The translations under genes were made by a program, and so were the position numbers. The notes below the pieces were generated by a model that made no database searches, was not told the DNA's origin, and saw only the letters and a program-made list of their open reading frames with translations. A DNA stretch of 64,000 bases from Planococcus sp. MB-3u-03. GTDB taxonomy: Bacteria; Bacillota; Bacilli; Bacillales_A; Planococcaceae. The stretch covers positions 849,501 through 913,500 of the forward strand of contig NZ_CP025135.1 in assembly GCF_002833405.1 (NCBI RefSeq), read 5' to 3'. Of the stretch, positions 1-8,118 are shown in pieces (position 1 is the stretch's first letter; the number at the start of each line of letters is the position of its first letter).

Positions 1-786
1 TCGGCTGAATGGACAGCGTATCCTGCAGATACATTTACATACTTGGGAAGCCATGCGGTAGAAGAGACGGAAGAAACGCCAACCCCAGATCCAGATCCAA
101 CTCCTGTGCCATCTGGTTATTATGAAACAGCGGATGGCTTGCAAGGATCTGCTTTGAAAGCGGAACTTCATGAAATCATTGACGGCCATACGCAACTCAG
201 CTATTCACAAGTATGGGATGCATTGAAAATAACGGACGAAGACCCGAATAATCCGAATAACGTGCTGTTATTGTATACGGGCGAGTCGCGTTCGAAATCT
301 TTGAACGGCGGCAATGTCGGCGATTGGAACCGCGAGCACACATGGGCGAAGTCTCACGGCGATTTTGGAACGGCAAGAGGTGCGGGAACGGATATCCACC
401 ATTTGCGCCCGACCGATGTACAAGTGAACGGGCTGCGCGGCAATTTGGACTTTGACTACGGCGGCAGTGCCGTAAGCGGCTGCGATGGCTGCTTGCGTAC
501 AGCGTCTTCCTGGGAGCCACCGGATGAAGTAAAAGGCGATGTTGCCCGCATGCTGTTTTACATGGCAGTCCGCTATGAAACAGGCGACGCCGTGGATCTG
601 GAATTGAACGACCGCGTGAATAACGGGTCGACGCCTTACCATGGCAAGATTTCCGTATTGCTCGAATGGCATGAGCAAGACCCTGTCAGCGCTTGGGAAC
701 AGCAGCGCAACGAGAAAATCGAAGACATCCAAGGCAACCGCAACCCGTTCGTCGATTATCCAGAATGGGCGGAATCGATCTGGTAG
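1..786 (+). CDS. Endonuclease I family secreted nuclease, 3' part (5' end outside window)
   Basis: The frame is open from base 1, so the gene begins upstream. The first residues (EWTAYPADTFTYLGSH) resemble the end of the accessory domain that precedes the nuclease in Bacillales extracellular nucleases. A Pro/Asp/Thr-rich linker follows at about nt 70-115. The rest is an endonuclease I (EndA/NucM) domain: WNREHTWAKSHG at nt 325-360 and GTDIHHLRPTD at nt 388-420 carry the His and Asn residues of the beta-beta-alpha-metal fold. Members degrade DNA or RNA non-specifically outside the cell. A terminator follows at once. The family call is firm; substrate and total length cannot be given. Confidence 0.85.
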   Translation, partial: SAEWTAYPADTFTYLGSHAVEETEETPTPDPDPTPVPSGYYETADGLQGSALKAELHEIIDGHTQLSYSQVWDALKITDEDPNNPNNVLLLYTGESRSKSLNGGNVGDWNREHTWAKSHGDFGTARGAGTDIHHLRPTDVQVNGLRGNLDFDYGGSAVSGCDGCLRTASSWEPPDEVKGDVARMLFYMAVRYETGDAVDLELNDRVNNGSTPYHGKISVLLEWHEQDPVSAWEQQRNEKIEDIQGNRNPFVDYPEWAESIW

Positions 787-830
787 GCAGTTGCTGATGA
801 TTTATTAATGCTAAATAAAAACACCTTCAT

Positions 831-866
831 CCTCGCAGCCTTAATAAAGGGACTGCGGGGATTTTT
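831..866 (+). terminator. Rho-independent terminator of the endonuclease gene
   Basis: CCTCGCAG pairs with CTGCGGGG (one G-U pair) across a loop of about 12 nt, followed by ATTTTT. Confidence 0.7.
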
Positions 867-885
867 GATATTTGCAGAAACGCAA

Positions 886-1173
886 TCATTCTTTCGAGCT
901 TTTGAATTCTAAAAGCATGGGGCTAATATTCAACACAATCGAGATGATTGTCAACACCCATAGCGCTGATGACATAATCGGCACGACGTCCAATAGTGCA
1001 GACCAATCCTCTGCCCGGACCCAATCAGCTACCATGCTGTAATCAGCCGCAAGGGTCAGAGCGGTAAACGACAGTCCCATGGCCATCGCTAATTTATAAT
1101 CCTTGCCTATTGCATACAGATAAAGATTTACGCTGGTGGCTGCGATTGCAATCAGCCCGAATAGGAACCACAT
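886..1173 (-). CDS. Small three-helix membrane protein, unknown function
   Basis: This encodes 95 residues with three hydrophobic segments: about 2-22, a weaker one at 28-45, and 65-88. The C-terminal tail is short and charged (EFKSSKE). GGAGG lies 8 nt before the ATG, so the start is well supported. It stands alone, convergent with the endonuclease gene. I recognise no family and assign no function; it is an integral membrane protein by composition only. Confidence 0.6.
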   Translation of the reverse strand: MWFLFGLIAIAATSVNLYLYAIGKDYKLAMAMGLSFTALTLAADYSMVADWVRAEDWSALLDVVPIMSSALWVLTIISIVLNISPMLLEFKSSKE

Positions 1174-1317
1174 AGTTTGGCCTCCAATTTTATAGGGAAT
1201 TAATATGAATAAAGACAGTATAAGATAATCATTAGTTTCCTAAAGACACTTGGATATTTACGGCAACCGTTGAAAGATTAGCTTAGCAGGTTATAAATTT
1301 ACTGAAAATACCGATTT

Positions 1318-1343
1318 TGAAACTTTATGCAACTGTAAACGTA
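1318..1343 (+). promoter_or_regulatory. ECF (sigma-W-type) promoter
   Basis: TGAAAC (1318-1323), a 16-nt spacer, then CGTA (1340-1343). This matches the Bacillus sigma-W consensus in both boxes and spacing. It lies 52 nt before the ATG at 1396. That the small membrane gene below belongs to an envelope-stress regulon is inferred from this match. Confidence 0.65.
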
Positions 1344-1395
1344 TTATAAAGCAAAAGGAAAATGAGTAATAGCTGAAATGAAAGGGGAGGATTTT

Positions 1396-1584
1396 ATGCA
1401 TTGGATGATGTGGATCTTCTGGGGATTCTTTGGGGCTTTATTTATCGGGAGTTATGTAGTGGACAAATTGACCAAAAAGAAATACAGCTTGGATAAAAAA
1501 GCGAATACTGCAAACCAGGATTCTGCTGCTGCGGATGCGAGCCGGCAAGCCGGGCGCAATAACCACGAAAGCGGCATGTTTTAA
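1396..1584 (+). CDS. Small single-pass membrane protein, probable envelope-stress gene
   Basis: 62 residues. An in-frame ATG at 1378 exists, but AAAGGGGAGG at 1381-1390 sits 5 nt before the ATG at 1396, which I take as the start. The N-terminus is aromatic-rich and hydrophobic (HWMMWIFWGFFGALFIGSYVV, about residues 2-22). A short hydrophilic Lys/Ala/Asn/Gln-rich tail follows. It lies behind a sigma-W-type promoter (1318-1343) and may be co-transcribed with the hydrophilic protein at 1675. The family is unknown to me. Confidence 0.65.
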   Translation: MHWMMWIFWGFFGALFIGSYVVDKLTKKKYSLDKKANTANQDSAAADASRQAGRNNHESGMF

Positions 1585-1674
1585 CAGAGAAGTGACAGGG
1601 GTTCTATTCAAGCAGGTGTAAGTTCCGGATGAGCGGGTACAGTATACAAAATGCACGACGAGGAGGAATGCTGT

Positions 1675-1899
1675 ATGGCTAGAAAAGGAACAGCTGGACG
1701 CACGCCTGAAAAGCAAGTCGGGGCGCGTGAGTCCGCGATCGATAAAGCAATCAACAAGACAAAAGAAGCCTTGGACGGAGATAACGAAGCAACGGATTAC
1801 GGCGAAGAAAAAGGCAGAGACCAGCAAGAAGACGCGAAAGAGTATTCGAAGCACGTCTCAAAAGAAGACGAACGCGATTTACCGGAACAACAGAAATAA
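1675..1899 (+). CDS. Small highly charged hydrophilic protein, unknown function
   Basis: 74 residues, almost without hydrophobic stretches and rich in Glu, Asp, Lys and Gln, so probably largely disordered. AGGAGG at 1661-1666 lies 8 nt before the ATG at 1675, preferred over an in-frame upstream ATG at 1651. It is 90 nt downstream of the small membrane gene on the same strand with no terminator between, so the two may share the ECF promoter. Composition resembles small general-stress proteins, but no family motif is visible. Confidence 0.55.
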   Translation: MARKGTAGRTPEKQVGARESAIDKAINKTKEALDGDNEATDYGEEKGRDQQEDAKEYSKHVSKEDERDLPEQQK

Positions 1900-1905
1900 A
1901 AAAAT

Positions 1906-1938
1906 GGAGCTTGAGGGAATTCCCTCAAGCTCCATTTT
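1906..1938. terminator. Bidirectional terminator
   Basis: A 14-bp perfect palindrome (GGAGCTTGAGGGAA and its complement) with A-rich and T-rich flanks. It serves the plus-strand pair and the convergent SDR gene. Confidence 0.85.
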
Positions 1939-1941
1939 TGT

Positions 1942-2661
1942 TTAGGACGGGTTGGTCGACCATAATCCCGCGCTTTTCACGAAGACACGCGGATGCAGTT
2001 TCAAGCTGGCGACGATCAAGTCGGCCAAATCTTCCGGATGCATGACGCGTTCAGCGTCGCCGGTGATCAGGTTGGACTCATGGGCAAGGTCTGTGACGAC
2101 TGTGCTTGGCGTCATCGCTGTGACACGGATATTGTGTTTGCGCACTTCAAGTGCAAGTGATTCGGTCAAGCCCATGACAGCGAATTTGGAAGAGCTATAA
2201 GCGCTGGTAACCGGTGCGCCTTTTTGTCCAGCTGTGGAAGAGATATTGATGATATCGCCTGAACTTTGCTCGATCATGCCTGGAAGTGCGGCACGTGTTG
2301 CGTTATAGACGCCCATCAAATTGACGTCGACGATGTTTTTCCATTCTTCTGGTGACAGTTCCAAAAAGCCGCCGAATTTACCGGTGCCTGCGTTGTTAAT
2401 GAGGATATCGATATCGCCAAGTTCGTTTTTGAGTTTCTCGATCGCTTGTTCAATCGCAGCGAGATCCGTAACGTCGGCAGAGGCAGTTGCCACTTTGACA
2501 TTCGCATCTTGCAGTTCGACGGATACTTTGTCGAGGTTTTCCTGTTTCAAGCCGATCAAGCCGACATTGACACCTTCATTGGCGAGGGCGATGGCTGTCG
2601 CACGGCCGATGCCGCGTCCTCCACCTGTAATGATCGCTGTTTTTCCTTTAATTGATTGCAT
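1942..2661 (-). CDS. Short-chain dehydrogenase/reductase, FabG/YoxD-like
   Basis: 239 residues. The start at 2661 begins MQSIKGK, preceded by AAGGAGTG; the longer open frame upstream lacks family sequence. The TGGGRGIG dinucleotide-binding motif (about residues 12-19), NNAG, the catalytic Ser (SST) and YSSSK are all present, as in classical NAD(P)H-dependent SDRs of the 3-ketoacyl-ACP reductase branch. From memory it closely resembles Bacillus subtilis YoxD, including the WSTNP C-terminus. The true substrate is unknown. It lies downstream of another SDR on the same strand, separated by a terminator. Confidence 0.85.
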   Translation of the reverse strand: MQSIKGKTAIITGGGRGIGRATAIALANEGVNVGLIGLKQENLDKVSVELQDANVKVATASADVTDLAAIEQAIEKLKNELGDIDILINNAGTGKFGGFLELSPEEWKNIVDVNLMGVYNATRAALPGMIEQSSGDIINISSTAGQKGAPVTSAYSSSKFAVMGLTESLALEVRKHNIRVTAMTPSTVVTDLAHESNLITGDAERVMHPEDLADLIVASLKLHPRVFVKSAGLWSTNPS

Positions 2662-2764
2662 CGTAACACTCCTTAAATTCGGGTACGCCAAAGCCGTCCC
2701 GTAATTAAATACTTTCCTATTATCTGTGATTTGATTCGGAAATGCATGTGAGGCGTCTTGAGTC

Positions 2765-2797
2765 AAAAAAAAACAACCCGGGAAATCCCGGGCTGTT
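2765..2797 (-). terminator. Terminator of the SDR gene 2805-3587
   Basis: On the minus strand CCCGGG-ATTT-CCCGGG with AACA/TGTT extension is followed by nine T residues. Confidence 0.85.
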
Positions 2798-2804
2798 CGT
2801 GTGA

Positions 2805-3587
2805 TCAATATTTATAGGATTGGCCGCCGTCGATCGGGATGACGGAAGCGTTGATGAATTTCGCTGCATCGGATAATAAGAAGGCGACGAGGTTGCCGAC
2901 TTCTTCCGGTTTGCCGAAACGCTTCATCGGGTTGACGCTGACGAATTCCTTGCCGGCTGCTTCCCAGTCATCTCCAGCCATTTGCTTCAAGGATCCTTCG
3001 ACCATCGGTGTCATGATGGCGCCTGGTGCGATGGCGTTGATGCTGACGCCGTACTGGCCGTATTCGATGGCTGAGTTGCGTGTCAAGCCAACGACGCCGT
3101 GCTTGCTCGCTGCGTAGCCGGACTGGTTGCCGACGCCGCGGATGCCGCCGACCGATGCGGTGTTGACGATCGAGCCGAAGCCTTGTTCTTTCATTACTTT
3201 CAAGACATGCTTCATGCCGTAGAATACGCCGCTCAAGTTGACGCTGACGACTTTTTCGAATTCATCAGAACCGTATTCTTCCGTTAAGTTCTGCTTGCCT
3301 TCGATGCCGGCGTTATTGAAGAAGCCGTCGATCTTGCCGAAAGTGTCGAGTGTGAATTGGACATAGTTTTTCACTTGTTCTTCATCGGTGACGTTCGCTT
3401 CGACAATTTCAACGGAAGCATCTTTCGAATGTGCCAAGATTGCTTTGCGGCTTTCTTCGAGTGATTCTTTGTTCATGTCGACAAGGACGAGCTTGCCGCC
3501 TTGAGCTGCGATGGAGTGGGCAGCGGCACGGCCAAGGCCGGATCCACCGCCAGTGATGATGATAACTTTGTCTTGGTAATTAATCAT
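2805..3587 (-). CDS. Short-chain dehydrogenase/reductase
   Basis: 260 residues of the classical SDR family: TGGGSGLG near residues 12-19, NNAG near 92, the catalytic Ser in NTAS and YAASK. The Asp in LVLVDMN at the end of beta-2 suggests a preference for NAD(H). The C-terminal IDGGQSYKY is typical. GGAGAGATATTTCC precedes the ATG. It is transcribed away from the TetR gene at 3744, and the shared intergenic region holds a palindromic operator, so it is the probable regulated target. Substrate unknown. Confidence 0.85.
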   Translation of the reverse strand: MINYQDKVIIITGGGSGLGRAAAHSIAAQGGKLVLVDMNKESLEESRKAILAHSKDASVEIVEANVTDEEQVKNYVQFTLDTFGKIDGFFNNAGIEGKQNLTEEYGSDEFEKVVSVNLSGVFYGMKHVLKVMKEQGFGSIVNTASVGGIRGVGNQSGYAASKHGVVGLTRNSAIEYGQYGVSINAIAPGAIMTPMVEGSLKQMAGDDWEAAGKEFVSVNPMKRFGKPEEVGNLVAFLLSDAAKFINASVIPIDGGQSYKY

Positions 3588-3687
3588 GGAAATATCTCTC
3601 CTTTTAATGGGTATGCTAAACTGAAAATAGGCTACTCATTCACTGTAAGCCTTTGCAAAATAGCTCTCAATCAGTAGAATTTCCAGA

Positions 3688-3725
3688 TGTGTCGAGCAAT
3701 TCGACACATTTTTGAGAAGTGTCGA
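3688..3725. promoter_or_regulatory. Palindromic operator in the SDR/TetR divergent region
   Basis: TGTGTCGA-GCAAT-TCGACACA at 3688-3708 has perfect 8-bp arms. A third half-site, GTGTCGA, follows at 3719-3725. It sits 19-56 nt before the TetR start, the expected place for an autoregulatory TetR operator. Binding is inferred. Confidence 0.7.
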
Positions 3726-3743
3726 GTTTTAGGGGGATGGGCG

Positions 3744-4340
3744 ATGAAAAGCAAGAAAGAGAAATTGTCTCCGCAGGCGGAACGGACCAAACACCATCTA
3801 AAAGAAGCGTACATCGAATTGATTAATGAAAAAGGATACAGCCATGTGTCGGTGACGGATATTGTCCAACGAGCACAGTATAACCGGGCGACTTTCTATT
3901 TGTATTATCTCGACAAGCCCGACCTCACCGAGGAGCTGCTTAGAGAAATGTTCCAGCAAATCAAACGGACGAGCACCGAACGGTATGAGAAGGGAGCGGA
4001 TATTCTCACTTCGGCCATGGATGCGGATTCCTTCGAGCTGATCAGTTTTGTGTACGACAATCGCTCTTTTTTCAATTTGTATTTAGTGGAAGATACCATT
4101 CCGGGACTTCACGGGGAATTGCCGCAAGCGATTTTCGAGATGCTCGATGAAGGGTTTACGTTCGAAGGGATCGGAAGCGACGATATCAACTCCACGCCAT
4201 TCAAACTGTATATGGCACATGGCACCGCAGGCCTCATTTTGGAATGGGCCAAAACGGGCTATGAGAAATCCCCGAAAGAAATGACCGGCACCTTGATCAG
4301 CATCGTGCGATCATTTGCGGCGGCATTCCGTGTGAATTAA
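3744..4340 (+). CDS. TetR/AcrR family transcriptional regulator
   Basis: 198 residues. I choose ATG 3744 (MKSKKEK), with AGGGGGATGGG just upstream, over the upstream ATG at 3687, which would place the operator inside the coding region. The N-terminal helix-turn-helix runs through YSHVSVTDIVQRAQYNRATF and YLYYLDKPDL (about residues 32-62). The C-terminal half is of the type often found in TetR regulators of fatty-acid or dihydroxyacetone genes, but no ligand can be inferred. It is divergent from the SDR at 2805 across an inverted-repeat operator and ends at a terminator shared with the alpha/beta hydrolase. Confidence 0.85.
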   Translation: MKSKKEKLSPQAERTKHHLKEAYIELINEKGYSHVSVTDIVQRAQYNRATFYLYYLDKPDLTEELLREMFQQIKRTSTERYEKGADILTSAMDADSFELISFVYDNRSFFNLYLVEDTIPGLHGELPQAIFEMLDEGFTFEGIGSDDINSTPFKLYMAHGTAGLILEWAKTGYEKSPKEMTGTLISIVRSFAAAFRVN

Positions 4341-4346
4341 AAAATC

Positions 4347-4376
4347 CAGCCTTCCCGAATGCGGGAGGCTGAATTT
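4347..4376. terminator. Bidirectional terminator
   Basis: CAGCCTTCCCG pairs with CGGGAGGCTG (one bulged T) across AATG, flanked by A and T runs, between convergent genes. Confidence 0.75.
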
Positions 4377-4396
4377 TGCTTTGGCATGAATATGGA

Positions 4397-5212
4397 TTAG
4401 ACGCCTGAACTTTTCAGGAAGCTTAGGAGTTCATTATTGAAACGCTCCGGTTCATCGGCGTTGATGCCGTGTCCGCTGTCTTTGAATGGTACGAGTACAG
4501 AGTTCGGGATTTCCTTGTCCAGGAGTTCGCCGAGTTCGTAAGGGCAGATCTGGTCTTTTTTGCCGTGGAAGATGGCTGTCGGAACTGTAATCGATGATAG
4601 TTCGCCACGCAAGTCTTCGTCGCGCAGGGCAACGGCCGAGTTCAGTGTGGAGTGTGCGCCTGCTTCAAGCGCTAGTGACTGGAACCAATCCAGGAATTGC
4701 GGTGAATGTTTCTGTTCGAAAAACAGGTCTGCAAATTCTGCAAGAAACGCCGGGCGGTCTTTTTCGATTTGTGCGATGATGTCGTCCACTTCTTCAGGCT
4801 TCATGCCGACATTGAAATCGTCACGCTGCGTGAAGATCGGAGCTGCAGCGCCCATCAAAAGGAGCTTGGCGACATTATCCTGGCCGAATTTCGTCAAATA
4901 GCGGATCGCGATCGGGCCGCCCATCGAAAAGCCGGCGAGCACGAATTGCTCCAGGCGAAGTTCATTGACGACCGCTTCAAGGTCTTTGGCCATTGTGTCG
5001 TAATCGTATCCTGACCATGGCTTATCGGATTTTCCGTAGCCGCGCATATCAACGCCGATATAACGGAAGCCGTTCTTCGCAAGCAGGCTCGTCTGGTATT
5101 CGAACGCTTTGTTGTTCAACGGCCAGCCGTGGAGAAATACAACCGGCTGTCCTGAACCGATATCTTCTACATGAATTTTCACGTTTTCTTCAACTTGAAT
5201 ATAATGTCCCAC
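4397..5212 (-). CDS. Alpha/beta hydrolase, non-heme haloperoxidase/esterase type
   Basis: 271 residues starting at GTG, with AGGAGG 7 nt upstream. The catalytic triad is visible: nucleophile Ser96 in GFSMGG, Asp220 in HGKKDQ, His248 in DSGHG. HGWPLNN near residue 28 supplies the oxyanion region, and VDMRGYGKSD is typical of cofactor-free chloroperoxidase-like esterases. No signal peptide is seen, so it is probably cytoplasmic. Perhydrolase activity is known for this family, but the natural substrate is usually an ester or lactone and cannot be read here. It is a single-gene unit. Confidence 0.85.
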   Translation of the reverse strand: MGHYIQVEENVKIHVEDIGSGQPVVFLHGWPLNNKAFEYQTSLLAKNGFRYIGVDMRGYGKSDKPWSGYDYDTMAKDLEAVVNELRLEQFVLAGFSMGGPIAIRYLTKFGQDNVAKLLLMGAAAPIFTQRDDFNVGMKPEEVDDIIAQIEKDRPAFLAEFADLFFEQKHSPQFLDWFQSLALEAGAHSTLNSAVALRDEDLRGELSSITVPTAIFHGKKDQICPYELGELLDKEIPNSVLVPFKDSGHGINADEPERFNNELLSFLKSSGV

Positions 5213-5378
5213 TAAAGTTCCTCCTAGAGTTTTGATTAACTACTCCCTTCTATTTCCTTTTCGAAGTTTCTGTAAACTTAAAACGAAAATAATCTTTAAT
5301 TGAAATATCTTTAGTTCAAAAGAGATGTGATTTTCACCAGCGCCAGAGGATGGTTCTTTTCATTCCAGCCAAATCAAA

Positions 5379-5405
5379 TGAAACCATTCAAGTGGCTATT
5401 CCGTA
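5379..5405 (+). promoter_or_regulatory. Sigma-W-type promoter of the pspA-ydjGHI operon
   Basis: TGAAAC (5379-5384), a 17-nt spacer, then CGTA (5402-5405), 120 nt before pspA. In Bacillus subtilis the pspA-ydjGHI operon is sigma-W controlled, so sequence and context agree. The rest of the 5213-5524 gap shows nothing else clear. Confidence 0.75.
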
Positions 5406-5524
5406 TTCATACTATTCCGCCAACAACTTGGACGGAAGGGTTAAGTGTATGGCGCAGAGGGTAATCTGACAGGTAACAAGGCTTGTGCGACGGCCAACTA
5501 AATCAATGGAAGAGGAGAATGAAA

Positions 5525-6238
5525 ATGGAAATTCTAAAACGTTTCAGAGACATCATGACGAGCAACATCCACGCAATGCTGGACAAAGCGGAAGATCCCG
5601 AAAAGATGATCGATCAGTATTTGCGCGATTTGAATAGCGACCTAGGCAAAGTGAAATCCGAGACGGCTGCCATCATGGCAGCGGAGAAACGAGAACGCCG
5701 TGAGCTTGATGAAGTAAAAAGAGATGGACGATATGCAGCGCTATGCGGTAAAAGCGCTCGAAGCGGGCAATGAAGATGACGCGCGGAAATTCCTCCAGCG
5801 CAAGGCGGAACTGTCGGAACGTGTGACGGACAAGGAGACGGCGGTCGAACTCGCGGCAACAAATACGCAGCAGATGCGTCAAATGCACGATAAGCTTGAG
5901 AGTGATATCGGCGAACTCGAATCGCGCCGCCAGGAACTGAAAGGCAAAGCAACGGTCGCGAAGACGCAGCAGCGCATGAACGATTTCGCATCCAGTGTCG
6001 GAGGGCAGGCGAACGCATCTCGGCATTCGATGCGATGGAGAAGAAAATCAACCAGCAATTGGATGAATCGGCAGCGATGGCTGAACTCAATAAAAGCTCC
6101 GAGACGAGCATCAAGGACTTGACGAAGAAATACGATGACGGCCCGAATGTCGACGAGGAACTGGAGTCCCTGAAATCAGGAACGAATGTGGACGCCGAAC
6201 TCGAAGCGCTGAAAAGCCAAATCGGAAAGAACGAGTAA
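5525..6238 (+). pseudogene. pspA: PspA/IM30 family phage-shock protein A, two compensating frameshifts as read
   Basis: The reading begins MEILKRFRDIMTSNIHAML at ATG 5525, with AGAGGAGA upstream. It matches PspA, a coiled-coil ESCRT-III-like protein that coats and stabilises stressed membranes. The frame breaks twice. At 5715-5720 one A too many in GTAAAAAG; removing it joins DEVK to EMDDMQRY. Near 6000-6004 one G too few; adding it restores VGGAGERISAFDAMEKK. With both corrected the product is 237 residues, the normal length, continuous to TAA 6238. Opposite-sign indels in homopolymers suggest sequence error rather than decay. It is first gene of the sigma-W-type operon. Confidence 0.85.
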
Positions 6239-6286
6239 TGTCCGGCAACTGGACGCGATCCTGAAGCACGAAGGGAGGAAACTCGT

Positions 6287-7313
6287 TTGGTCATCCATTA
6301 TAAATGCCCGAATTGCGGGGCCGACATGGCGTTTGATAGCGACTCGGGCCATTTAAGCTGCCCGAGCTGCGGCCACGAAGAAAACATCGAGACCTTTCGG
6401 AACAGAACATCGAACGGAAATTCGATGAAGGCGAAGCGAAAGAATACCATTGCGAAAACTGTGGGGCGATCATCCTGACAGAAGCTGAAACGACCGCGAC
6501 CCATTGCAGCTTCTGCGGGGCACCGGTCGTATTGGCAGACCGGTTGACGGAAATCTCGCCCCGGCCAAAGTCATTCCGTTTACCGTCAGCAAAGACGAAG
6601 CGGTCGAAGCGTTCAAGAAATGGACGCGCGGCGGACGATTGACCCCGCGCGGTTTTACGAGCGGCGACCGTATCAAGAAAATGACCGGCATGTATGTGCC
6701 ATTCTGGCTTTACGATATCGAAGGCGAAGCCCATATCCAGGCGATCGGCACGCAAGTCCGGACCTATCAAAGCGGTGATACGATTTATACGGAAACGAAT
6801 TTTTATGACGTGTTCCGGGAAATCGATTTGAGCTATTTGAAAGTGCCGGCGGATGCTTCCGAAAAAATGGACGACGTGCTGATGGACAAGCTAGAGCCTT
6901 ACGATTACAGCGAATTAAAAGATTTCCGCATGCCGTATTTGGCGGGCTATTTAGCTGAGAAATACGATTTCGATGACGAGCAATTGTTTTCCCGCGTCGA
7001 ATCGAAAATCGTCCCGTATATCGACGCTTATATCAGCACGACCATATCGGGTTATTCATCCGTCAGCTACACGAACAAGCAAATCGATGCACAAAAAAAG
7101 AAAGTCTATTACACCTTATTTCCGGTGTGGATGGTGTATTACGATTTCGACAATAAAGAACATACCTTTGCGATGAACGGCCAGACCGGAAAAGTGGTAG
7201 GCAAGCCGCCGATCAGCGCGGGCAAGGTCGCCCTATGGTTCACCGGCATCGCCGCCTCGAGCTTTGTAGCCATGAAAGCCATCGCCTTTGCGGTAGGGGG
7301 TGTCTTGTGGTGA
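6287..7313 (+). pseudogene. ydjG: YdjG-like zinc-ribbon protein, two frameshifts as read
   Basis: Second gene of the pspA operon. Start TTG 6287 with AAGGGAGGA 7 nt upstream. The first zinc ribbon is CPNCGADM...CPSCGH (residues 7-29). The frame is lost at about 6395-6397 (one T missing) and again near 6549 (one G missing in GACGGA). Between these the other frame encodes a second ribbon, CENCG...CSFCG, ending VVLADRLT, which then joins GNLAPAKVIPF. Restored length is 342 residues, with a membrane segment near the C-terminus (VALWFTGIAASSFVAMKAIA). YdjG works with PspA and YdjH/YdjI in membrane-stress defence; its biochemical role is unknown. Confidence 0.8.
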
Positions 7314-8089
7314 GGAATTCTTCTTGGAAATGGGCATGGATTTCAGCATTGGGCTTGCTGTTGTTTTTCATTGGTGGATTGTCCGTTTCAGCACAAACCG
7401 GTGATTTGATATACGACGAAGCCCGCTTGCTTAGCAGCGAAGAAGCGCAGGAACTGGAAGCCTTGGCGGAACAATACGGTGCGGAACAAAACGTGGACTT
7501 TCTGTTTTTGACGACCGATAGTACGGAAGGCCAATCGATTGAAGGCTATATGGGCGATTTTTTCGATGATCGCGCTGACAGCACCGGTCGTGAAGATGCG
7601 GTACTCCTGACAATCGATATTGGGGGCCGTGAAGTGTATCTCGCTGGTTTCGGCACGGCTGAGCGGACCTTGGATGCAGAGCGTGTCGATCTCGTGCTTG
7701 ACCGGATTATCCCTGAGATGCAATCGGGCGATTATGCGGATGCGTTCGAAGAAACCGTCGTTACTTCAAGTGAATATATGGAATACCGGCCGGGTGTCAA
7801 TCCGGAGAGCATTTTTTTGAAAACCTGGTTTCATTTAGCTATCGCTCTGCTGCTCGCAGGCATCATCGTCGGATCGATGCTTTATAATGTTGGCGGCAGG
7901 GTGACGACGACCCCAGGCACATATGTCGACCGCGACCATACCCGCGTGCGCAGCCAGGATGACCGCTTCCGCAATAAAACCGTAACCCGCAGCAAGATTC
8001 CGAAGAATAAGGATGGCGGCGGGTTCGGCGGAGGCGGCGGCATGACCGGCGGCGGGCGTTCATTCAGCGGTGGCGGCCGCAGCTTCTAG
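7310..8089 (+). CDS. ydjH: TPM-domain membrane protein YdjH
   Basis: 259 residues from GTG 7310, which overlaps the ydjG stop by 4 nt; AGGGGG lies upstream. Order of parts: N-terminal signal or anchor (WAWISALGLLLFFIGGLSVSA, about 6-26); extracytoplasmic TPM domain (about 30-180) beginning DLIYDEARLLSSEEAQELE; a membrane helix (about 186-210); then a basic stretch and a Gly-rich tail GGGFGGGGGMTGGG. TPM proteins occur in photosystem repair and membrane-stress systems. The order and overlap with pspA, ydjG and ydjI identify it as YdjH of the sigma-W operon. Confidence 0.85.
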   Translation: MRNSSWKWAWISALGLLLFFIGGLSVSAQTGDLIYDEARLLSSEEAQELEALAEQYGAEQNVDFLFLTTDSTEGQSIEGYMGDFFDDRADSTGREDAVLLTIDIGGREVYLAGFGTAERTLDAERVDLVLDRIIPEMQSGDYADAFEETVVTSSEYMEYRPGVNPESIFLKTWFHLAIALLLAGIIVGSMLYNVGGRVTTTPGTYVDRDHTRVRSQDDRFRNKTVTRSKIPKNKDGGGFGGGGGMTGGGRSFSGGGRSF

Positions 8090-8118
8090 GCAATCGAAAG
8101 AAGGAAGGAATGAAGAAC

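Noticed and set aside
5525..7313. Programmed frameshifting in pspA and ydjG
   Set aside because: No slippery heptamer with a downstream structure is evident, four sites in two genes is implausible, and similar breaks occur in unrelated genes.
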